Shown one piece after another: positions 8,595 to 17,189 of a DNA stretch of 64,000 nt (position 1 is the stretch's first letter; each line of letters begins with the position of its first letter). Origin of the DNA: Acidobacteriota bacterium (GTDB taxonomy: Bacteria; Acidobacteriota; Vicinamibacteria; Vicinamibacterales; UBA2999); assembly GCA_947465645.1 (NCBI GenBank), contig CANIBQ010000005.1, positions 55,680 through 119,679 of the forward strand, read 5' to 3'. Made by a program: the position numbers and the translations under genes. The notes beneath the pieces are model-generated. The model made no database searches. It was given only the letters and a program-made list of their open reading frames with translations, and was not told the DNA's origin.

Positions 8595-11093
8595 ATGCCC
8601 ACCTTCACGCTACGGTGTTCGCTGCTCGCTGCGCTCGTCGTCGGACAGTTCGTTCACCCTGGCCTCGCGGGCGCACAAAACAATCCAGCCCTTGTCTCAG
8701 TCGCGGCCGAGCCCGCGGCGGAGGCCAAGGTCGGCAAGGTGTTGCGCGCATTCCGGATCACGGGTGACGCACCCCGAATCGACGGCGCCCTGGGCGAGGA
8801 AGTCTGGCGGCTCACCGACGGCGTCGAGGATTTCGTGCAATGGGAACCCGACAACATGACGCCCCTCAGCGAGCGGACGGCGGTGCAGGTGGCCTACGAC
8901 GACCGTCACCTCTACGTCGCGGTGCGGAGCTACGAGCGGGATCCGTCCGGCGTCACCGCCGGCATGGGCCGGCGTGACACCCATCCGTCAACCGACTGGA
9001 TCGAGGTCGGCTTCGACCCCCAGCACGACCACCTGACGGCGTATGTGTACGAGGCCAACCCGTCCGGCGTGCAGGGCGATTACGAATTTTTCGACGACAC
9101 CAGGGTCAATCGAGACTACGACGGCGTCTGGGACGTGAGAACCCAGGTCACCAGCGAAGGCTGGACGGCGGAGTTCCGCATCCCCTTTTCCCAGATGCGC
9201 TTCACGGTGCCACCGGCCGGTGATGTCGCCTGGGGGTTCACCGTACGGCGGACGATCTACCGTCGAGGAGAGTTCGGCGAGTGGACGGGACGTCCGCGCG
9301 GCGCGCAGGGGGAAGTCTCGCGATGGGGCCACCTGGTCTTCAGCGACCGGCTGGTGCCGCCGCGCCGCGTCGAGCTCATGCCGTTCGCGTTTGCCCGCCG
9401 CGAAGACCTGGCCACGGCACCGTCGGATCATTCGGTCAGCGGCGGGCTCGACGTCCGCCTCGGGCTCGGGACCTCGGCCACGCTCTCGGCGACGATCAAC
9501 CCCGACTTCGCGCAGGTGGAGCAGGATCCCGCGGTCCTCAACCTGACGGTCTTCGAGACGTTCTTCCCGGAGAAGCGCCCCTTCTTCCTGGAAGACAGCC
9601 GGATCTTCATCCCGCCACGCCGTCAATTCCGTCTCTTCCACTCGCGCCGGATCGGACAGCAGCCGGGCAGGTTTGCGCTGCAGCCTGGCGATCGTCTCAT
9701 CGACCGACCCGAGCAGACGACGATCCTCGGCGCCGCCAAGGTGACGGGCAAAGCCTCGCAGTGGACCTACGGCACCATGACCGCGCTCACGGCACGTGAA
9801 TACGCGACCGTGGACGCGGTAACGGCCGCTCCCTCCGGCATCCAGACGGTCAGCCGTGCCAGGCGGATGATCGAGCCGCTGACGTCGTACAACGTCGGAC
9901 GCGTGCAGCGCGACATTCTCGGCGGCACCTCGAATGTGGGGGGGGTGGCGACCGCCGTGGTGCGCGAGCGCGACGCCGACGCGATCACCGCCGGCATCGA
10001 CTACAACATTCGCTGGGCCCGCAATCTCTTCAACTGGAACGGCGCGTGGATGGGCACGCGCGCCCCTTTTGCCGACGGCACGCGCAACGGATTCGGCGGT
10101 GTCACGAACCTCGATTACATCGGCAAGCACGTGGAGGTGGGCAGCAACGTCGCCCACATTACACCCAACTTCCGGATCACCGATCTCGGCTTCCTGACCC
10201 AGAGCCGCGTCAACAAGACCGACGCCGACGTGGCGCTTACGGTGCGCCAGCCGGATCCATGGGGAGTCTTCCGCCTTCTTCAATCGACCGTCAACGTTGG
10301 TCAGGGATGGAACGGCGATCGAGTGGTGTTCGACCGCTTCGTGAGCACCGCCGTGAATACACGATTCCGGAATTTCTGGACAGTGGACGTCAGCATGCGC
10401 CGGGACTTCCGCGTGCTGGACGACCTCGACACGCGAGGGGGCCCGCCGATCGTCAAGCCCGCGGAGAGCTCGCTGAACGTGTCCGCATCGAGCGACTCGC
10501 GGAACCCCTGGCGCGTGACGCTCGGACTGAACAATGTTCACGACGAAGAAGGCGGATGGGACTCGAGCATCGAGCCGGAGATAAGCCTGAACGCCTCGGA
10601 CCGGCTCCAGCTATCACTCGGGACGAACTATCGCCGGGCTCGGACGGTGGCGCAGTGGATCACCAACCGGGACGTGAATCAGGACGGCAGGATCGATCAC
10701 GTCTACGGCAGGCTGCGGCGGGACGTGGTGGATGTCACCGCGCGGGCGACCTATGGCTTTACCCGAGACACCACGCTGGAGGTGTTCCTCCAGCCGTTCG
10801 TGGCATCCGGCGACTACACCGACATCCGGCGCCTGGCGCGGCCGTCGTCATTCGAGTTCGAGCCGGCCACCCTTCCATTCGACCCAGACTTCAACCGCAA
10901 GTCGCTCCGCGGCAACATCGTCATGCGCTGGGAGTGGGCGCGCGGCAGCACGCTGTTCCTGGTGTGGAATATCTCGACCTTCGACCTGGCACGGCCCGGT
11001 GTGTTCACGCCCATCCGGGACCTCGGCACCGCCTTCGGATCGGCCGGCACGCACGTCTTCATGATGAAGATGACCTATTGGCTTGGGATGTGA
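8595..11093 (+). CDS. CBM9-like plus DUF5916 outer-membrane protein
   Basis: An 832-residue exported protein. After the signal peptide (MPTFTLRCSLLAALVV...) comes a family-9 carbohydrate-binding-like domain (about residues 50-240: APRIDGALGEEVW, YDDRHLYVAVR, EFRIPFSQMRF) and then DUF5916, with the diagnostic stretch INPDFAQVEQDPAVLNL and FPEKRPFFLE, running into a predicted beta-barrel. Such proteins are common in Acidobacteriota and Bacteroidota; their substrate is unknown. In-frame starts at 8517 and 8553 would put charged residues ahead of the signal, so 8595 is chosen. Its last 35 nt overlap the convergent acyl-CoA synthetase gene. Confidence 0.88.
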   Translation: MPTFTLRCSLLAALVVGQFVHPGLAGAQNNPALVSVAAEPAAEAKVGKVLRAFRITGDAPRIDGALGEEVWRLTDGVEDFVQWEPDNMTPLSERTAVQVAYDDRHLYVAVRSYERDPSGVTAGMGRRDTHPSTDWIEVGFDPQHDHLTAYVYEANPSGVQGDYEFFDDTRVNRDYDGVWDVRTQVTSEGWTAEFRIPFSQMRFTVPPAGDVAWGFTVRRTIYRRGEFGEWTGRPRGAQGEVSRWGHLVFSDRLVPPRRVELMPFAFARREDLATAPSDHSVSGGLDVRLGLGTSATLSATINPDFAQVEQDPAVLNLTVFETFFPEKRPFFLEDSRIFIPPRRQFRLFHSRRIGQQPGRFALQPGDRLIDRPEQTTILGAAKVTGKASQWTYGTMTALTAREYATVDAVTAAPSGIQTVSRARRMIEPLTSYNVGRVQRDILGGTSNVGGVATAVVRERDADAITAGIDYNIRWARNLFNWNGAWMGTRAPFADGTRNGFGGVTNLDYIGKHVEVGSNVAHITPNFRITDLGFLTQSRVNKTDADVALTVRQPDPWGVFRLLQSTVNVGQGWNGDRVVFDRFVSTAVNTRFRNFWTVDVSMRRDFRVLDDLDTRGGPPIVKPAESSLNVSASSDSRNPWRVTLGLNNVHDEEGGWDSSIEPEISLNASDRLQLSLGTNYRRARTVAQWITNRDVNQDGRIDHVYGRLRRDVVDVTARATYGFTRDTTLEVFLQPFVASGDYTDIRRLARPSSFEFEPATLPFDPDFNRKSLRGNIVMRWEWARGSTLFLVWNISTFDLARPGVFTPIRDLGTAFGSAGTHVFMMKMTYWLGM

Positions 11094-12543
11094 ACAGTGT
11101 TGCCACCTCGGGCTTCACAACTTTTCCCAGTGTGTTTCGCGGCAGCGACGTCACAGCCAGGAGCGCTCGCGGCACCTTATAGGGCGCCAGGCGTTCTTTG
11201 GCCCATTCCTCCAGGTCTTCGCAGGAGAGTGCCGCGTCGGCCCGGAGTTCGACGGCCGCCGAGACTCGCTCACCCCAGTCAGGGTCTTCGACGCCGACTA
11301 CCGCGCATTCGGCAATCGCCGGATGCGTCCGCAGCACCTCCTCGATCTCGAGGGCGGATACCTTGAAGCCGCCGGTCTTGATGATGTCGACGCTGGTGCG
11401 GCCCAGGAGTCGGTAGTAGCCGTCTTCGATGACCGCCACGTCGCCGGTGCGAAACCATCCGCGGCGAAATGCCTGCTTCGTCTCCTCGGGGCGCCGCCAG
11501 TACTCGTTGAATACCGTCCGGCCCCGCACCTCGAGCTCGCCGGCATTGCCCTCGAATACCTGGATGCCCTCCTCGTCGACGATCTGGACGTCCACGTCGG
11601 GAAGCGGAACGCCGACACATCCCGGACGCCGCTCGCCGTGCAGCGGGTTCGACAGCACCATGCCCAGCTCGGTCATGCCGTAGCGCTCGAGAAGCGTGTG
11701 GCCGCTGATCTCGCGCCAGCGCTCGAGGGTGCCGACCGGCAGCGCCGCCGACCCGGACATCATGAGGCGCAGCCTTCGCACCCCCTCGGATCGCGCACGC
11801 TGCACATCCGGTGTGGCGGCTTCCCATGACGCAATCAGGCGTCGATAGATGGTGGGCACCGCCGTGAAGACGGTGATCTCGCCCGACGCCAGGCGACCCC
11901 ACACGACATCGGCGTCAAACTCCGGGAGCATCTCGCACGTCGCGTGGACCGCCAGCGCGCACCCCAAACCGTTGAGGATGGCGTGGATGTGATGCATCGG
12001 CAGCACCAGCAGCATGCGGTCGTCGGAGCGCCAGCCCCACGCATTGACCAGCGAGGCCACCTGCGCGCCGACGTTCGCATGCCGGATGACCGCGCCCTTG
12101 GGTCGCCCGGTCGTCCCGCTGGTGTAGACGATCATCGCGCGGCCGGCCGAGGCCACGTTCGGCAGCGGCCCCATCTCCGGATGGGCGATCGCGTCAGTCG
12201 TGGTCAGCAGGCGCGCGCCCGCGGCCGCGGCGATTGGCGCGAGGAGTGGCGCGCTCGACGGATGCACGACAACGTACGCCGCTTCCGAATCGCGAATCGT
12301 GTACTCGAGCTCCGCCGCTGGATGGGAGGTGGCGAGGGGCACGGCCACGCCGCCGGCCCGCCAGATGCCCTGTCGCACCGCCACCCACGCAAAGCTGGGG
12401 GGGACGTGAAACGCGACGCGCGCTTCACCGAGGTCAGGCGCGCCGTCGAGCAACGCCGAGGCGACTCGGTGGCTGGCGTCATCGAGCTGTGGGTAGGTGA
12501 AGGTGCCATCGACGGCGACGATTGCGGGGCGGCTGGGGGTCAT
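11059..12543 (-). CDS. Malonyl-CoA/methylmalonyl-CoA synthetase (ACSF3/MatB-like)
   Basis: AMP-forming acyl-CoA synthetase, 494 residues. The A3 ATP loop YTSGTTGRPKG lies at 140-150, followed by HTLLERYGMTE, GWFRTGD and a C-terminal domain with GRTSVDIIKTGGFKVSALE and a late lysine in RNTLGKVVK. The block GRTSVDIIKTGG..KVSALE and the MVSGSAALP-type segment closely follow the ACSF3/MatB branch, which activates malonate or methylmalonate to the CoA thioester. The ATG at 12543 gives a normal N-terminus; a GTG at 12573 is possible. The gene diverges from nat and overlaps the DUF5916 gene tail by 35 nt. Confidence 0.88.
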   Translation of the reverse strand: MTPSRPAIVAVDGTFTYPQLDDASHRVASALLDGAPDLGEARVAFHVPPSFAWVAVRQGIWRAGGVAVPLATSHPAAELEYTIRDSEAAYVVVHPSSAPLLAPIAAAAGARLLTTTDAIAHPEMGPLPNVASAGRAMIVYTSGTTGRPKGAVIRHANVGAQVASLVNAWGWRSDDRMLLVLPMHHIHAILNGLGCALAVHATCEMLPEFDADVVWGRLASGEITVFTAVPTIYRRLIASWEAATPDVQRARSEGVRRLRLMMSGSAALPVGTLERWREISGHTLLERYGMTELGMVLSNPLHGERRPGCVGVPLPDVDVQIVDEEGIQVFEGNAGELEVRGRTVFNEYWRRPEETKQAFRRGWFRTGDVAVIEDGYYRLLGRTSVDIIKTGGFKVSALEIEEVLRTHPAIAECAVVGVEDPDWGERVSAAVELRADAALSCEDLEEWAKERLAPYKVPRALLAVTSLPRNTLGKVVKPEVATLFTSQANRSSSS

Positions 12544-12588
12544 CGGGAGAAGTACGATAGTGTCCGCGGTCACTAAAGTAAATGTCTC

Positions 12589-13377
12589 ATGCGGCTTGAC
12601 GCCTATCTGCAACGGATCGATTACTCCGGTGACATGCGCCCGTCGGCGGACGTGCTCGCCGCGCTGCACCTCGCGCACGCCACCCACATCCCCTTCGAAA
12701 ACCTCGACGTCCTTCGCGGTGTGCCCATCCGCCTGGACCTCGACAGCCTCCAGGGCAAGCTTGTGGACGCGCGCCGCGGCGGCTACTGCTTCGAGCACAA
12801 CCTCCTGTTCAGCGCCGTACTCGAACAGCTCGGGTTTACTGTCACCAGGCTGGCCGCGCGTGTCCGGCATCGCAGAAGCGACGTGGCGCCCCGGACGCAC
12901 ATGCTCCTGCTCGTCCACGTGGACGAGCGGACGTGGCTTGCGGACGTCGGCTTCGGCGCCGAAGGCCTCCTGCTACCCGTACCGTTCGGCGCCGAAGAGG
13001 CGTCGCGGCAGTTCGCGTGGACGTATCGCGTGAAGGCGTCTCCGCAAGGACCTGCCGTGCGCGACGAATGGACCCTCCAGTCGAAGCACGGCGAGGAGTG
13101 GGTCGACATGTACGCCTTCACGCTCGAGCCGCAGCAGCAGATCGACTACGAGGTCGCCAACCACTACACCTCGACGCATCCGGAGTCGCGGTTCGTCAAG
13201 GGGCTCACGGTGCAGCTCCCGACTCCGGCGGCGCGCACGGCACTGCGCAATCGCGAGTTGACCATCGACGCAGGCGGCGCGACGACGTCGCGGGTGATGG
13301 CCGACGATGAGGAGATCAGGCGCGTCCTGCAGGAGACGTTCGGCCTTCCCGTGCCGGCCGACCTGCGGTTCCCATGA
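12589..13377 (+). CDS. nat: Arylamine N-acetyltransferase
   Basis: A 262-residue cytoplasmic enzyme that transfers acetyl groups from acetyl-CoA to arylamines, hydrazines or related amines. The catalytic triad is readable: Cys67 in RRGGYCFEHN, His104 in RTHMLLLV and Asp119 in LADVGFGAE, with the N-terminal IPFENLDVL motif at 34-42. Length and order match NAT enzymes. It is coupled to the VanZ-like gene by a 4-nt ATGA overlap and reads away from the malonyl-CoA synthetase gene. NAT relatives also act as amide synthases in polyketide pathways, but no such pathway is in the window. Confidence 0.94.
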   Translation: MRLDAYLQRIDYSGDMRPSADVLAALHLAHATHIPFENLDVLRGVPIRLDLDSLQGKLVDARRGGYCFEHNLLFSAVLEQLGFTVTRLAARVRHRRSDVAPRTHMLLLVHVDERTWLADVGFGAEGLLLPVPFGAEEASRQFAWTYRVKASPQGPAVRDEWTLQSKHGEEWVDMYAFTLEPQQQIDYEVANHYTSTHPESRFVKGLTVQLPTPAARTALRNRELTIDAGGATTSRVMADDEEIRRVLQETFGLPVPADLRFP

Positions 13378-14417
13378 ATCGTCCGAGGCTGGCCCTCGCG
13401 TGCCTCGCGGCGCTGCTCGTCATCCTCTCCGCGCCCTGGTCGCAGCAGTTGTTTGAGGCGCTCATGCGCGCCTGGCCCGCGCAGTTCCAGACGATCGCGA
13501 TGGCCGCGACAGCCGTCCCCATCGCCGCAGCGTTGATCGCCGCGATCCTGCGCATTCGCGATCGACGTGCGCTTCGCTACACCCTGCTGGCGCTTGGCCT
13601 GGCCGCGGGCGCGGCGTTCATCGTCCTCGGCGCCGTCGGGTTCGGTGAGGCGTTTCACTTCGTTGAATACGGCCTTGTGGCCATCCTCTTCTACCGCGCG
13701 TGCCTGCCGCTCCGCGACGGCGCGGTGCTGGCGCTGCCGCTGCTCGCCGGCGTGACGGCTGGGGTACTCGATGAATGGTTCCAGTGGTTCATTCCCATCC
13801 GCACGGGCGAGCCTCGCGATGTGCTGCTGAACGCCGTCGCGTCGGGTTGCGGCCTGCTGGTGGGGATGGCGATGGAGCCCCCTCCGCGGTTGACGCTCTC
13901 AATCGGCGCGCGGTCGCGGCGTCCGGTCGTCGTCACGGCCGCGGTCGCCATGCTCGTGCTCGGACTCTTCGTCGAAACGCTGCGCGCGCGGCACGAGATT
14001 CAGGACGAGGAGATCGGATCGTTCGCGTCGCGCTACTCCCAGGCTGATCTCGAGGAGGCAGAGCGCGATCGCGCCGAGCGATGGCGTCGCGATCCGCCGC
14101 TCGCGGTTCGCAGGATCTCGCGCGAGGATCAATATCTCGCCGAAGGGCTGTCGCACGTGCGGCAGCGGAACGCCGCGTGGGCGGCGGGAGACATCGCGAC
14201 GGCGTGGCGCGAGAACCGGATCCTCGAGCAGTTCTTCGCACCGGTCCTCGATACACCGACCTATGCGTCGAAGCTGGGCAACCGGTGGCCGGGCGAGCAG
14301 CGCGCCGACGCGGCCTTGCGCGTGAGCTCGTGGAATCGAAGATTCCCCCGCTCACCGCCGTACAGCTCGAGGCGCAGATTCTTCTCGCCGATCGCGAGAC
14401 GCGGCGGCTCGGGCTGA
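13374..14417 (+). CDS. VanZ-family membrane protein with scrambled C-terminus
   Basis: VanZ-like membrane protein. About four to five membrane helices fill residues 1-200, with the family motifs HFVEYG at 95-100 and DEWFQ at 133-137, followed by a soluble region after one more helix near 180. Up to about residue 316 the protein looks genuine. Beyond that (SSWNRRFPRS...) it is read out of frame through an amidohydrolase fragment, so the natural end has been lost. VanZ proteins were first linked to glycopeptide resistance, but most members have no known role. It is translationally coupled to nat. Confidence 0.75.
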   Translation: MNRPRLALACLAALLVILSAPWSQQLFEALMRAWPAQFQTIAMAATAVPIAAALIAAILRIRDRRALRYTLLALGLAAGAAFIVLGAVGFGEAFHFVEYGLVAILFYRACLPLRDGAVLALPLLAGVTAGVLDEWFQWFIPIRTGEPRDVLLNAVASGCGLLVGMAMEPPPRLTLSIGARSRRPVVVTAAVAMLVLGLFVETLRARHEIQDEEIGSFASRYSQADLEEAERDRAERWRRDPPLAVRRISREDQYLAEGLSHVRQRNAAWAAGDIATAWRENRILEQFFAPVLDTPTYASKLGNRWPGEQRADAALRVSSWNRRFPRSPPYSSRRRFFSPIARRGGSG

Positions 14418-14753
14418 CGACGGTCGGCGACGCGGGGGCTGACGCGGCGACGATCGACGCGTACCGGCGGCTGATCGCTTGGTTTCTACGCGGCGGTTAC
14501 GCGGCAGGATCCGTCTGGCAATCCGGCCGGCGGGTGGACACACGGCCAGCGGATGTCGCGCGAGCAGGCGCTGCGCTCTTTCACGTTCGACGCCGCGCAC
14601 GCCGAAGCACTGACCGGCTCGCTCGAGGCGGGAAAGCTCGCGGACCTGGTGATGCTGTCCACCGACATCATGCAGGCGGCGCCGAAAGACGTCCTGTCAA
14701 CGACAGTGTGGATGACGATGATCGGTGGCGAGGTCGTGTACACCGCACCCTGA
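14320..14753 (+). pseudogene. Amidohydrolase (YtcJ/Amidohydro_3-like) remnant with internal deletion
   Basis: Two pieces of one metal-dependent amidohydrolase in different frames. The first (about 14325-14475) reads RELVESKIPP...DRETRRLGLTTVGDAG...IDAYRRLI, matching the middle of YtcJ-like enzymes. The second (14481-14753) reads GFYAAVTRQDPSGNPAGGW, then REQALRSFTFDAAHAEAL, GSLEAGKLADLVMLSTDI and IGGEVVY, their C-terminal end. The N-terminal half is missing, and the segment between YRRLI and GFYAAV is deleted with a frame change. The piece abuts the VanZ gene, so a deletion appears to have joined the two. Confidence 0.8.
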
Positions 14754-14760
14754 TATGCGG

Positions 14761-14781
14761 CGCGGGCCTTTACGGCCCGCG
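14761..14781. terminator. 8-bp hairpin between convergent genes
   Basis: A perfect 8-bp stem, CGCGGGCC with GGCCCGCG, around a 5-nt loop, lying between the amidohydrolase remnant and the small minus-strand genes. It may end transcription from either side. No T-run follows. The same loop sequence recurs in two other hairpins of the window. Confidence 0.5.
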
Positions 14782-14785
14782 GTGT

Positions 14786-14902
14786 TCAGGCGGCCGGTCG
14801 GTCTCGAGCCTGGCGGTCTTTGCGCCGTGCGAACCAGTCGAGCAAGGCGACCGTGAGCGCGATGAGGGCGACGCCGCTCAACATGAATAGTGCCGTCGTC
14901 AT
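14786..14902 (-). CDS. 38-residue single-helix membrane protein
   Basis: A very small reading frame whose ATG at 14902 overlaps the stop of the upstream 65-residue gene by 4 nt (ATGA). The product has one hydrophobic helix (LFMLSGVALIALTVALLDWF) followed by a basic tail (ARRKDRQARDR). The coupling and sensible topology make it a likely real gene. Function unknown. Confidence 0.55.
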   Translation of the reverse strand: MTTALFMLSGVALIALTVALLDWFARRKDRQARDRPAA

Positions 14903-15096
14903 CGCCTTCCTCCCGACAACAGAAACGTCGCCGTGATACAGACGGTCCAGATCGCCATGCCCATCACGCCAACGCCCCAGGAAAAAGAGCCCTGACCGAG
15001 TGCCTGTCCAAACACAAGGGCGGCCAGCGCGAGGTTCGCGAGGTCGCCAAACTTCTCAGCCAGAATAGCCCGCCGTCTGTCGGTCAATCGTAGCAT
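14899..15096 (-). CDS. 65-residue two-helix membrane protein
   Basis: Small protein with a charged N-terminus (MLRLTDRRRAILAEK) and two hydrophobic segments (NLALAALVFGQALG and GVGVMGMAIWTVCITATFLL), typical of small integral membrane proteins. It is coupled to the 38-residue protein by a 4-nt overlap. I recognise no family. Confidence 0.6.
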   Translation of the reverse strand: MLRLTDRRRAILAEKFGDLANLALAALVFGQALGQGSFSWGVGVMGMAIWTVCITATFLLSGGRR

Positions 15097-15249
15097 CGTC
15101 GACTCTCCGAACGCCTGGGAGGATGCGACGATGGTGCCAAGCGGACGTCAGAGGAAACGGGCTCCTGGCGACCATGACCATGGCAGTTTCTGCACGCCTG
15201 GGTCGCCCATGTGTGACGCAGGAATTGCCGCAGCGGCGATAATGCCACG

Positions 15250-15423
15250 ATGAACAGCCGACGCAGAGCCTTCGTCTTCCTGGTGCTCGCGCTCGCGGGA
15301 ATCCTTTCGTTCTCGCGCGGGCTGCGCCTCGTGGATACCATCGGCCTGCTCGCCAGCGGCGTCGTTGCAGGCGTCGCGCTGGCGGAACTGGCCGCGGCCC
15401 GTAAAGGGCCGAATCCGCTTTAG
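15250..15423 (+). CDS. 57-residue small membrane protein
   Basis: Reading frame starting MNSRRRAFVFLVLALAGIL, with two hydrophobic segments and ending RKGPNPL. It runs divergently from the two small membrane genes at 14786-15096. The basic N-terminus and two clean helices support a real protein. A hairpin at 15395-15411 lies inside its last codons. Function unknown. Confidence 0.5.
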   Translation: MNSRRRAFVFLVLALAGILSFSRGLRLVDTIGLLASGVVAGVALAELAAARKGPNPL

Positions 15424-15489
15424 AATCCCGGATCGTCACATGGGACACCCGCCTCCCAACCACCGTTTCAGTGCGCAGGAAGGGCATCG

Positions 15490-16278
15490 ATGAAGAGCAT
15501 ATTGGTGGGGCTGCTGATCGTGATCGGCGGCGTTGTCGGCTGTTCGCCGGGCGCGACCTCCCAGCCTGCCGCTGAGGCGGGACCGTCGGCGCCCTTCTAC
15601 GGCTTCCTCGCCGCCAACTCGTTTCCCCACGATCCCGACGCCTTCACGCAGGGCCTGATCTATCACGACGGGTTTCTCTACGAGAGCACCGGCCTCAACG
15701 GCAAGTCCTCGCTGCGGAAGGTGGAGCTCGAAACGGGCAAGGTCGTCCAGCGGCGCGACGTCGAGCAGCAATACTTCGCCGAAGGGCTGACCGACTGGGA
15801 CAGCGGCCTGCTGCAACTGACGTGGAAGACCAACGTCGGCTTCGTCTACGACCTGGCTACGTTCGAGCCGCTGCAGACCTTCAAGTACTCCGGCGAAGGC
15901 TGGGGCCTGACCCACGACGACACGCGCCTGATCATGAGCGACGGTACGTCGCGCCTCAGGTTTCTCGATCCGATGACGTTCAGCGAGACCGGAGGCGTAG
16001 ACGTCACCGACGGCGGCCGCCTCGTCGACAAGCTCAATGAGCTCGAGTTCGTCAACGGCGAGATCTACGCCAACGTCTGGCAAACCGAGCGCATCGCCAT
16101 CATCGCGCCGGATTCAGGGCGCGTGACGGCGTGGCTCGATCTCACGGGGCTGCGTCCCACCCCCGGCGGACAGACCGACGACGTGATGAACGGGATTGCC
16201 TACGACGCCGCCGGCGACCGGTTGTTCGTGACCGGGAAGCTGTGGCCGCAGCTCTATCAAATCCGCGTACGCAAATGA
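15490..16278 (+). CDS. Glutaminyl-peptide cyclotransferase (plant-type beta-propeller)
   Basis: A 262-residue lipoprotein (signal ending VVGC) of the plant/bacterial glutaminyl cyclase family, which forms pyroglutamate from N-terminal glutamine. Family features include FPHDPDAFTQGLIY, FLYESTGLNGKSSLR, YFAEGLTDW, the NELEFVNGEIYANVW block and the closing MNGIAYD...LFVTGKLWP. The fold is a five-bladed propeller with metal at its centre, unrelated to the animal enzyme. It probably acts in the periplasm on exported proteins. It stands alone between a small membrane gene and a REP pair. Confidence 0.9.
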   Translation: MKSILVGLLIVIGGVVGCSPGATSQPAAEAGPSAPFYGFLAANSFPHDPDAFTQGLIYHDGFLYESTGLNGKSSLRKVELETGKVVQRRDVEQQYFAEGLTDWDSGLLQLTWKTNVGFVYDLATFEPLQTFKYSGEGWGLTHDDTRLIMSDGTSRLRFLDPMTFSETGGVDVTDGGRLVDKLNELEFVNGEIYANVWQTERIAIIAPDSGRVTAWLDLTGLRPTPGGQTDDVMNGIAYDAAGDRLFVTGKLWPQLYQIRVRK

Positions 16279-16283
16279 TCACG

Positions 16284-16362
16284 GTCCGCCTGAAGGCGGA
16301 CACTACGTACGAAGAAGGCTACGCACGAAAAAAACGTACGTAGTGTCCGGATTGAGCCGGAC
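16284..16362. repeat. Pair of GTCCGG-type palindromes in opposite orientation
   Basis: Two REP-like palindromes: 16284-16301 (GTCCGCCT, GA, AGGCGGAC) and 16345-16362 (GTCCGG, six bases, CCGGAC). The flank of the first, CGGACACTACGTAC (16297-16310), is repeated inverted as GTACGTAGTGTCCG (16336-16349), so the two form a BIME-like mosaic. Similar sequence recurs at 17651-17746. Confidence 0.85.
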
Positions 16363-16381
16363 CTACGATAGGATTTGTCGC

Positions 16382-17164
16382 GTGATTCGCCGAGTCGTCC
16401 TCTCTCTCGCCGCCGCCGCCGTGGTCATCGCGGCGGTTGTCTTTCTCGTCTCGCTCTTTCGCTCGGAACCGCGCCAGCCTGCCGCACCCGCCGCCGTGGC
16501 CGAAGCGGTGCCGCCGCCGGGCGAGCGATCTCCCGAGCCCTCGCGCGCACCGTCGGCACCAGCCGCCCCGCGGGCGTCGCGACCGGCATCCGAACCGGTG
16601 GTGGAGGCGCCGCTTCCAGAACCCGCTCCCGAAGCACTTCCCGACGTGGCCACGCTCCGCATCGAGAGCGACGTGCCCGGAGCGCAGGTCTTCATCGATC
16701 GCCAGTTCATCGGAACAGCGCCCACGACCGCCGAGAACGTCAGGCCGGGCAGCCACCAGTTGAACGTCTCGGCCGAAGGCTATGAAAGCGTCGTCGACAC
16801 CATCGACGTCGTGCCCGGACCGCGTGAGATCTCGGTGAAGTTCAGGGAGGTGCGGCTCAGTTCAGCGATCGACGTGATCCACAAGCACCGCATCGGGTCG
16901 TGCAAGGGACGCCTGGTTGCCACCGCCCAGGGTCTGCGCTACGAAACGGCGGACAAGGAAGATGCGTTCACCTCGCCGCTGACGTCGCTCGAAGCGTTCC
17001 AGGTTGACTATCTGGAGAAGAATCTGCGCGTGAGGCTGCCGAAGGGACGGCAGCTGAACTTCACGGATCCCGACGGCAATGCCGATCGGCTGTTCGTGTT
17101 CCACCGCGACGTCGAGAAGGCGCGCGAGCGGCTGAAAAAGGGCGACACGCCCGCGACCAACTAG
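16382..17164 (+). CDS. Membrane-anchored PEGA-domain protein
   Basis: A 260-residue protein with an N-terminal membrane helix (about residues 5-25), a long Pro/Ala-rich linker (30-90), and a PEGA domain with ESDVPGAQVFIDRQFIGT and GSHQLNVSAEGYE, followed by a C-terminal domain of about 95 residues ending DRLFVFHRDVEKARERL that I cannot name. PEGA domains usually sit at cell surfaces. The GTG at 16382, with AGGA eight bases upstream, is preferred to the GTG at 16343, which lies inside the REP palindrome. Confidence 0.8.
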   Translation: MIRRVVLSLAAAAVVIAAVVFLVSLFRSEPRQPAAPAAVAEAVPPPGERSPEPSRAPSAPAAPRASRPASEPVVEAPLPEPAPEALPDVATLRIESDVPGAQVFIDRQFIGTAPTTAENVRPGSHQLNVSAEGYESVVDTIDVVPGPREISVKFREVRLSSAIDVIHKHRIGSCKGRLVATAQGLRYETADKEDAFTSPLTSLEAFQVDYLEKNLRVRLPKGRQLNFTDPDGNADRLFVFHRDVEKARERLKKGDTPATN

Positions 17165-17189
17165 GGGTTAGGGGGTAAGGGGTCAGGGG
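17164..17189 (+). other. G-quadruplex-type motif between convergent genes
   Basis: Four runs of four or five G separated by three-base loops (G4 TTA G5 TAA G4 TCA G4), directly after the PEGA gene and overlapping the stop codon of the convergent peroxiredoxin gene. The pattern meets the usual G-quadruplex rule. A role in ending transcription between the convergent genes is inference. Confidence 0.7.

Noticed and set aside
13374..14753. Programmed frameshift joining VanZ and amidohydrolase parts
   Set aside because: The two are unrelated families, no slippery site is visible, and a second internal deletion is present. Decay is simpler.
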